64,000 nucleotides of DNA from Aquipseudomonas alcaligenes (GTDB taxonomy: Bacteria > Pseudomonadota > Gammaproteobacteria > Pseudomonadales > Pseudomonadaceae): NCBI RefSeq assembly GCF_003205495.1, contig NZ_QJRX01000001.1:186001-250000 (forward strand), given 5' to 3'. The notes beneath the pieces are model-generated. The model searched no databases, was not told the DNA's origin, and saw nothing but the letters and a program-made list of their open reading frames with translations. The position numbers and the translations under genes are program-made. Position 1 is the first letter of the stretch. Every line of letters starts with the position of its first letter. Of the stretch, positions 1 through 9,600 are shown piece by piece.

Positions 1-676
1 CTGCCCACAGAGCCAAACGCTCTGGGGGAACTGGGTTGATCTGCAAGCTGGATAAAACCGGCTCGACTAGCTCCTTATCCAAGTTGGTCGGGGGGTGCCC
101 CGGCGGCAGTTTCTCAGAGGCCCCAATATGAATAGGAAAGTCCGAGCCACTGACAGGCTCCCAGCAGAAATAGTCGACGACCCTGAGCAGATAAAGTTTG
201 GTGTCGTTATCCGAGTAAAAGCGTGCACAGCGCCCGCCCGACCATTCCACCCAACTCGCCGTCACCAGCCGGGAAGTCGCCGAGCGTTTGCTGAGGTACT
301 CCTGATAATCGATAAAGAATACTTCGGGAGAAAGGTAATACTCTTTGCGCCCAGGGCCGGCATGAAAGGACATTGAGTAGACGCCACCAATAGACATCTG
401 CGACTCATTGGCGATGACGCCTGGGATTCCTACATTCACCCTATCGGTCTTGGAGTTGTAGCCATAGTCAGGCCAGTTCCGACAAGGCGCCTGTTTGAAC
501 AGCGGTGGCAATTCAAAGCTGATGCGCTGCATATCCGTGACTCGCTGCTTGGCCTTTTCACACAAGGGATAATTGACATGGCCGCTCTTACTGGCCACCC
601 CATAAGTCATTTTGTACCCACCACAACCCGAAACGAGCGCCAACGACAGATGCAACAGAAAGAGCCACCTGGTCAT
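1..676 (-). CDS. Predicted lipoprotein, candidate immunity partner of the TpsA hydrolase module (3' end outside window)
   Basis: This reading frame is open from the ATG at 676 to the window edge (225 codons seen), so its C-terminus is missing. It starts with a lipoprotein signal peptide: MTRW, a hydrophobic stretch, and the lipobox LVSGC with Cys18. The +2 residue is Gly, not Asp, which favours the outer membrane. Four further Cys residues follow in the mature part (LCEK, PCRN, RCAR, FCWE) and could form disulfides in the periplasm. The start codon overlaps the TpsA stop as ATGA, so translation is probably coupled. Base composition is visibly less GC-rich than in downstream housekeeping genes. 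I recognise no family. An immunity role is inferred from position, lipidation and the hydrolase motif of its partner; a surface or secretion accessory role is possible. Confidence 0.8.
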   Translation of the reverse strand, partial: MTRWLFLLHLSLALVSGCGGYKMTYGVASKSGHVNYPLCEKAKQRVTDMQRISFELPPLFKQAPCRNWPDYGYNSKTDRVNVGIPGVIANESQMSIGGVYSMSFHAGPGRKEYYLSPEVFFIDYQEYLSKRSATSRLVTASWVEWSGGRCARFYSDNDTKLYLLRVVDYFCWEPVSGSDFPIHIGASEKLPPGHPPTNLDKELVEPVLSSLQINPVPPERLALWA

Positions 677-3600
677 TCCAGCCTCCTGGTATTGCCCTGG
701 TTATCAATAAGCGCTGGATCTATCACTATATTTCTGATCTGCGTCTCCACGCTGCCGGGAGCAGAGGTGGGGCAGGTAACACAAGAGTAATTGCTGTGCG
801 GACTTCCCGCACCAAACAGGCTGGTCACGGTGAACAGCGCGCCCAGCGTGCGTGCTATGGGGTCATCCGAATACTGTGCATTACCACCTAATAGCAGCGG
901 TAGGTCCGAGACCGTATCGGTCTTGGGCAGAAGACCAAAGAACACTGTCTCATCGGGGCGATTGACTTGGAATATGTGCTGGTCTTCGCCCTCAAAACCA
1001 ACGGCCTGCGCATCATCGTGGAACTTTGTAGCATCCACTGGTGCCCCTGAAAGCTGGATACTATTCATCTCAACTACAGGACTCTTGCCCTGAGAAAAAT
1101 CCAGCCCCTTAATCGCCACCCAGGTCAGCAAACCGCCCTGGCTATGACCGTAGATATGCAGGCTGTCCGGCCCAGCATCTATCGCCTGCTTGAATAGTCC
1201 ATTCAGGTTCCTAGCCGTGCCAGACAGAACCGCACCCTGAAGGTTCTTGTCGGTGGCCGACTCGATCAGATCCCCGATCAAACCATGCGTCGGGTTGTAA
1301 GCCAGCACAAAGCTGGCCTCACCGTCGCTACTACCACTCTGCATCAGTCCGTTGGCAACGGCCTCCATCATGCTGTTCATGATGCCATTGGTGAAGATCT
1401 TGTCTTCTTCCTGGTTGAAACTTTTGAACTGCTCTACCTGCAGGTTATCTTCATCGAGGATAGGTTTATCACCGTCCTGCAGAGGCTTGCCATCCCTGCC
1501 AACCAGCTGACCGTTCTCATCAGTTTTGAAAGTTCCGGTCACTCGAACCGGCTGCAGATCCCCAGTAACCAAAACTGGCAGTTGGCTAAACAGCCCCCCA
1601 TGGTTTCCCGGCCCGGGGACTATCCCCAAGCTTGGAACGTTCATGGAGTCCATGGCATCGACCAGTAGCGCTGGGGCCCAAGCCAAAGCAGCAACCAGAC
1701 TATTTTGCTCAGCCGCCGAGCGCGCCTGATCTTTCAAGGCCCCCAGATTCGTGAACGCCTCTACAGAATGGCGCCCATAGTTCTCCGCATTCGCCACCCA
1801 TCCCTGCACCGTCTCCTGGGGATGAGTCACAGCCTCCAAGGACGAACTGCTGACATAGAGATTGGTATTCTCTTCGTCATCCTTGGTCACCTCGTAGGAC
1901 TTGCTGACATCACGGTTCAGACCAGCTGTTGAGTCCTGGCCAGTTGCCGCATCATTGCGGACGATGATCTCACCCTGGCCCACCGTGGCGCGCACGGTCT
2001 GCTCGCGCTCCTTGCGATAGTCGTAACCACTCAGGTTCCAATTGTTCTCGCCTGAATTGTTCTCCTGGCTCGGATCCACCACTGCAGCCGTTGCGGTGGC
2101 ATTGCCATCCATCGAATTGTTACCGCTCGATCCGCTATCACTGCCCCAGGTGTAGGTACCCCCCGCATTGGCATACCAGGAGTGCTCCTTATCGTGCCCC
2201 TTGATATCGCGGAAGCCCAAGGTGCCGGTATCCAGTTTGAGGTTGTCGGTGCCAGAAGCCAGCAGAGCACCATCCAACTGCGTATGCTCTTCCGTACGAA
2301 TGTCGAGTCTATCGCGAGCGACAATACCAGTCTGGCGCTCTACCCAGTCGGTGGAACCCGTGGTCCTGCCAACCCCCACCGAGCCGCTGGCGCTTACACT
2401 GCCATAGATGCCCACACTGACAGTCAGGCTGGCGTCTAACTCATCACCACTTACCTTACCGGTGTTGGGAGCGGACGAGACCAGCAGGTCGCGGCCAACC
2501 TTACCCGTAACATCTTGCCCCTCCACCCAAGCACCGGCGACCGTGGTGTCCCGCCCACTCTCGAAGCGCAGTTGGTTGCCAGCATAGAGATAGGCATCCT
2601 GCTGGCGCCCGGCGTCACGGTCCAGTTGGCCTTTTCCAATGTCGACGCTGGCATAGACGGAAATAAAGTCCTGCCCACCCAGGGCCAGCCCCACTTCTCC
2701 GCCACCACTCCTCCGATTCATGTCATAGGTGGAGTCGTTCTGTGCAGCACGGATTTCCAAGTCGTTGCCAGCCTTGAGCCCTATGTCTCGCTCGGCCAGG
2801 ACTTGAGTTCCTATCAGGCTAAGATTTCGATCTGCATCCAGATTAACGTCGCGACCAGCCTGCAGCTGCGCAGTCAGTAAGGTGCCTTGATGCCCCTCCA
2901 GAGTCTGTGTGCCATGACTGCCCCCCACACCAGCCCTGGCACTATTGAAGGTGGAGCCACCATTGATGCCACTCTGGCTAATGGTCTGTTCAGAACTGCT
3001 CGTTTGCTGACCATGGGCAACATCCAGAGTGATGTCGCGGCCGGTCATGTTGATATCGCGTCCGGCCTGAATCTGGCTACCTCGACCATTGATATCATTT
3101 CCAGCCTGCAGATTGACGTCACGCCCCGCCGTCAAAGTGGATGGGCGATTGCCCACAACGCCCTCAGCGGAGAGGGTTTCCTGACTGGTCGTACCAAGAT
3201 GCACAGCGGTCGAAGGACCAGAAACAAACTGCGTTATTGCATCTGCCGTCTTTAGCACGCTGGAAACTTGACTGATGGCATTTTCGCCCTGACCGACACC
3301 TTTGATGGCGTCCATCGTATTGCCGAAATTATGGCTCATGTTGACAGTCAATCCGTTGCGCTGATGAGTCTCTTCTTGCTCCCGCATAGACTGCTCAGTG
3401 GCTGCGTCGAGGTTAATATCACGTACGGCACTCAGATTGATGTCTCGCCCAGCTTGCAGGTCAGAACCGGTTTGGTTGATGTCACGCCCTGCACGGACAT
3501 CGAGATCAGCGCCAGCATTGAGCTGGCTAGCTGAGGCTGTCAGATCGGTCACCCGTGTTTTGTCTGCCTGCAGGTCATTGCCCACAAATGCAGTAAACCC

Positions 3601-6600
3601 GTTGCGGTCGCTTTCCAGCCCGATACCAGTGCGCCGCTCATGCTCCCAAACTGCATCGGAGTTCTGGCTCTTTGCGGCAGCAACCTTGACGTCGCGTCCG
3701 GCATCTAACAACACGTTACGCCCGGCACTGACACCACTACCAATAACGTTGATGTCGCGCTCGGCTTGCAGAATCGCATCGCGATCCGCCGTAACTTGGC
3801 TACCTACGCTGGTACTGCTTTGTGCCTCTCGGCCGGCTTCCTTGGCGGAAGACACCGACAACATGCCGTCCGAAAGGGAAAACCCGGTTTTCTTTCTATA
3901 GCTCTCTGTCAAGCTATAAGCCGTATCGTTGGCCGCCACCAGATTGATATCCCCGGTCTCGGTCACCAACCCCGAACGCAACTCCACATCATTGCCGGCT
4001 GAGGCGGTACTGGCCCGCAGGCGTACATCGTTGCCCGCCGCGATGACCACATCGTTGCCTGCATCCAGCTCGCTGGAGACCTGGGTGGCCGTGGTTTTCA
4101 TCTTGCTCTTGCCACTGCTGGAAAGGCCGAGGAAACCGGATTTGGTTTTCTTGCTGTATGAGCCGTGCTCTTCGACGCCGGACAACACGGCGATATCGCG
4201 CGTGGCGCCGACCATCAAGTCGCCACCCGCCTTGAGCTGGCTCCCGATAATGGTGACGTCACGACCACCGTCGATATTCAGACCACCATCGCTGGATTTG
4301 CTGGTGTTCAGCGTCAGGTCGCGACCGGCCTCCACCACAGAGGCGACATTGGTGCTGTCGTAGCTTTCCTTCTGCTCGCTCTTGCTGCGACCGAAGGAGC
4401 CCTTGCTCTTCTTGAAGTAGAAGGATGCTTTTTCGTCCTTGGCAGACAGCACATTGAGATCGCGCCCAGCATCCAGATCGACGTCCTGGCCGCCCTTCAC
4501 TTTGCTGGCGAGCAGGGTCAGGTCCTGGCCGGCACGAACGGACACATCACGCCCGGCTTCTAGGCTTGAGCCCACCTGGGTGATCCGGTCGGTGCTCTTG
4601 GTGACCTTCTTGCTCTTGGAGTAGAAGTGATCCTCGTTGGCTGCGGAAACGATGGATACATCGCGCACCGCCAGCAGATCCAGATCCCGTCCTGCCGAGA
4701 GCTTGCTGGCCGTGGCGGTGATGTCTCGGCCAGCGCTGGCATAGATGTCATTGCCGGCAACCACCTCGCCGCCGATCTGGCGCAGGTGCTCGTCGTTGTA
4801 TTTCTTGCCCTTGGTGACCTGATGCAGCTCGGTGGCGGCTGCCAGGTTGATATCGCGGCCGGCATCGAGCTCGATGTCACCCCGGCTCTGCAGAGACGAG
4901 CCCACGTTGGAGATATCGCGCCCCGCAGACAGGCTCAGCAGGCTGCCGGCTTCGATGCGTGCTGCGCTATCGACATAGTCATTGGTCAAGACCTTGCCGG
5001 AGTGGCTGGCGACATGCCGCGATACCGTGCGCTCGTTGCTGATATCGCCGCTCTCGGCAATCAGGCTCACATCCCGGCCGGCGATGATGCCGCCCTGAGC
5101 ATTGCGAATGCTGTCTGCAGCCAACAGATCGAGGCGCTTGCCAGCCTCCATCAGGCCCCCGACATTGGTGATGTTGCGCCCTTTAACCTCAAGGTTTTCA
5201 CTTGCGCGCAGAGTGCCCTGATTACTCAGATCTGTACCGCTGATCAGGCTGACTTCTTTGCCCTGGATCAGCGCACCGTTGGCGGCCAAGCGGCCTTCGG
5301 CCTGGGCCAGGTAGAGCACTGGAACCAGCACTTTCTGGCCCAGAACCTCATGCTCCTCTAGCCACACGATGTCGTGGGTCAGGGCTGCAACCTGCTCGGC
5401 AGTCAGGCTGACGCCCAGCGAGAGCTTCAGAGCGCTCTTGCTGGCAACGGCGTTGTCCATCAGGTACTTGAACATGGCCTCGTCGCTGGTCAGGCCGGCG
5501 AGGAAACGCTGGCCGGTACGCGCGACTATGGCCTCGCGCATCAGACGCTGTTCGAACAGGCCGTCACCAAGGCGCCGACTGACTTTGTCCAGGTCGTAAC
5601 CGAGCAGCCCCAGGAGGTAATCGGAACCCATGAAGGACTTGAGATTGGTCAGTTCCGGATTGGTCTCGATCAGGTAGCGATGAGCGCCAGGCTGGCGACC
5701 GCTACCCGGCGCAATTTCGGCGCCATCCACCGTCTGGCCCTGCGCACTACCGGCGCCACTCAGGCGGAACAGGCCATTTTCACCCTGGGGAATACTGAAG
5801 CCCGGCAGCGTCAGCGGGTTCATCTGTTTTTGTTGTAGATCTGGCGGCAGCTGAGCATTCAGCACTACGACAAAGTTCTTACCGGTACCGCTAGCAGCAG
5901 TGCTGGCAACCTTGTTCGCGCCCAGTACAACATTGCTATTGCTGGTCAGCACACTGTTGTTGAACGAGTCGCTGGCCTTGATCGAGAGGCTACCCCCGGC
6001 CTGTATCACTGCATTGGAGGCAGTGCCGGTCGGCGTTACGGTCTCAGTGGAAGACACCAAGCTGTAGCCAAGAATGCGACTGGGTACAGGTTGCTGGCGC
6101 GAGGGGTCGTAATAGGGGTTCAGCTCGTTGGTTTTCTGCTGCCCGCGCGAGACGGTAGCCTTGTACTGCATCTGACCCTTGTCCATGCGCTGGTACTCCC
6201 AGTACTCATAGACATAGCGGGAGTTGTACCTGGCATATTCGGAAAGGGCCCCGCCTGGCTCCACCATGTCCCAGAAGCGGTCGGCGCTCTCAGAGTCCAC
6301 TGGGTTGCGGAACATTCGGCTACGCACCACTGTCGAGGAGGCCGCACCCTCGTTGCTGAAGCTGCTCACGTCGATGGAGATATTGCCAGCAGCTGATACC
6401 CGGCTATGGCTGTTGGAGAAGGAGCTGCCGCGCATCAGCAGGTTCGCCCCGGTGACGATGCTGGCAGCGGGCGAGTCGGAGAGTACGGTGCGCTCAAGTA
6501 CCTCGTCCACGTAGTACATGATGTCGTAGTGGCTGCCCTGACAGTCGCCACTATGCTCCTTGCACTCGTATGAGATGTCGCCGGACACCAATCGCTCGGC

Positions 6601-9600
6601 AAGCTCGAATTTCTCTTTGCGGTTCCGCAGGGTTGCAGCCCGCAGCTGCATGTCACCCCGGCTCTCGATGGAGCCGGAGACGTTGTCCATTAATGTCGAC
6701 CAGTTGTTTGAAACATCCTTCGCCACCAACAGAGAGCCGAGGCTGAATACATCGGCGTACCAGTTGGTGAAACGATCCACCCGCAGCGACATGTCTTCGC
6801 CACTGAAGATCAGACCACGATCGTTGAGCAGGTTGGTTGCGCTCAGGCGCAGGTTCTCGCCGCTGCCCAGGGTGCCGTAGTTGTTCAGGGTGGCCGCCGC
6901 AACCTTCAGGTCCTTGGCGGAAGTGAGCTTGCCGCTGTTGGCCAGGATGCCGTCGATATCGATGTCGGCCAGGCCGCCACCGCTGACGCGCCCGGCGCTG
7001 CTCAGGTTGAGGCTGGCCGCCTTGAGGGTCAGGTCGCCCAGGCTGGTCAGCTTGCCGCTACCACCATAGGCGCCGCTCAGGGTGAGACTGAGGTCGCCGT
7101 CGCTGGCGATCAGACCATTGTTGGTCCAACTGCCGCCGGTGGCGATCAGCGATTCGCCGGCCAGCAACTGACCACTGGTGGTCTGGTTGAATTGATTGAC
7201 GTTGAGCAGCAGGCGCCCGGCCTGGAGGATGCCGCTGTTGGTCCAGCTCTGCGCACTGATATTCAGCTCGCCGCTGGTGGCCAGGGTGCCACCGGCAGCG
7301 ATGGCCCGCGCCGAGGCCAAGGCGAGGTTGCCGCTGCCGGCATGGCGGATCTCGCCGCCGGTGTTTTTAAGGTCATCGAGCTGCAAGCGCAGTACAGCGT
7401 TGCCGACCTCAACCAGGCCGGAGCGGTTATCCAGCAGGCCGACGTCGATCAGCGACTCGCCCGCGCTGCCGAGGGCACGCAGCTTGCCCTGGCTGTTGCT
7501 CAGGCTGGCAGCCTCAATGCGCAGAGTGCTGCCGCTCTCGATCAGGCCGTAGTGGTTGTTCAAGGCGCCACTCAGGCTGAAGTCGATCTGCTGCGCGGCC
7601 ACCTTGCCGCGCTGCTGGTCCGAAGTACCGCTGCCCTGGTTGCCGAAGCTGTCGGCTATTACTTCGAGTAAGCCGTTCTCTGCGTAGAAACCGCCCGTAC
7701 CGTTTTCTATAGCCGCTGCAGTGATTTTGGCACCGCCAGCAGTGGCGGCGATATGCCCCCCATCATTGCGCAGATCGCCACTGGAGATTTCCAACTGCGC
7801 ACCCTGAGTGGTACCGCCGCGGTTGTCGAGCAGACCATCCAGCTGCACACGTATCCAGCCCAACAGACTGCTGAGAGTTCCTTCATCGCGGTTGTCCAGG
7901 CTGCCAGCCTCTACCAACAGGTCGTCTTCCGCGCTCTGCAGGGTGCCTTGCTGGTTGTTCAGCGCGCCAGCCACCGCCAGGCTGAGCTGGCCTTTGCCTA
8001 TGATGGTGCCGGTCCTGTTGTCGAAGCTGTTGGCAGCGATTGCGACATCGCCCTGCTCGCTGGAGATCAGGCCGCCCTGGCCGTTGTTCAGCTGTCCGCC
8101 GGCCTTGATCTGCAGCTTGCCGTTGGCTGCCAAGTTGCCGCCCGCGGAGTTGTCCAGATCGCCAGTCAGCAGCTCCAGCAACCCCTGGCTGAAGAGCTTG
8201 CCGCCGCGATTGTCCAGGTTGCCGCTGCTCAGCAGCAGGTTGCCGGAACTGGCCAACTGGCCGTTGGCGTTGTTCAGCAGGCCGAGCAGCTCCAGGGTGA
8301 AACTGCCCTCACTAACCAACTCACCGGCCGAGTTATTCAGGCTGTCACCACGCAACAACAGGTTGCCATCACTGCCGATTTCGCCGCCGCGGTTGTCGAC
8401 CTCAGTTGCCTCGATCTGCAGGTCGCCCTGGCTGCTGACCAAACCAGCCTGGTTATCCAGCTTGCCATCCAGTGCCAGCTCGATCTTGGCCTGGCTGGAG
8501 ATGACGCCGGCGGAACTGTTATCCAGGCTGGCCGCCTGAACCTTGAGATCCCCCTTGCTGACCAGCGCCCCCTGGCCGCTGTTGTTCAGCCCGCCCTGCA
8601 GCTCGACCGCCAGCGCGCCATTCTTGCTCGACAGGGTGCCGCTGGCCGAGTTGTCCAGCGTGCCACCCTCGACCTCAAGGCCCTGCCAGCCGGAGACCAG
8701 ACCGCCACGGTTATCCAGGCTCTGCGCCTCGACGGCCATGGAGCCTTCGCTGACCAGGCTGCCCTGGCGGTTGTCCAGGCTGGTCACCTTGATCTCAGCC
8801 TGGCCTTTGCTGGAAACCTGGCCGCTGCGGTTATCCAGGGTGTCGGCCTGCACCGCCACGCTCTGCTTGCCGTACACCAAGCCTTCCCCGCTGTTGTCCA
8901 GTGCGTCGGCCGTGACCGTCAGCGCACCCTGCGACAGCACCCGGCCGCCGTGATTGTTCAGGCTGGCGCTATCCACCGAGCCCTGACTGCCGGCGCTCAG
9001 GGTGCCACCCTGATTGTTCAGGGTCTGTGTCACCTTGATCTGCAGCTGGCGGCTGGCGGCAAGGGTCGCATCGTGGTTGTTCAACTCACGCGCCGTGGCG
9101 CTCAGGTTGCCGCTGGTGTTGCGGCTGCCGTCGGCATTGACGCCGGCCTCGACCACGCCGCGGTTGACCAGCTTGTCCGCACTCAGCGCGATGGCGTCGC
9201 GCGCCGCCAGACTCTGCTGATTGCTCAGCTCGCCATCGACCTGCGCCGAAATGTTGTTGCCGGCGTAGACCGGGCCATTGGCTTCCAGACTCTCGGCGGC
9301 GATGCGCACGCTGCCGCTGGCGGCAGTCTGCGCCAGGCTCAGCTTGCCGCTGGCATCGATCTGGATATCGCCCGCGCTGGCCGCCATGTCGCCGGCCAAC
9401 TTCACGCCCACGCCCTGTTCGGTGCCCACCAGGCGAATGGCGCCGGCATACATGCCGCCCAGCGCCGAGCTGTCGATGGCCAACTGCGGCTCGTCTGCCT
9501 TGCTGGCCGCACGCTTACTGACGGCCAGCTCGGCGAGCTCGACGTCGTTGACGCCGGTAATGATGTTGAGCTTGTTGGCGTGCAGCTCGGCGTTGAGCTT

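Noticed and set aside
2500..9180. Regular DNA repeats that might be read as a CRISPR array
   Set aside because: They lie within an open tpsA frame, vary continuously, and have no constant repeat or cas genes.
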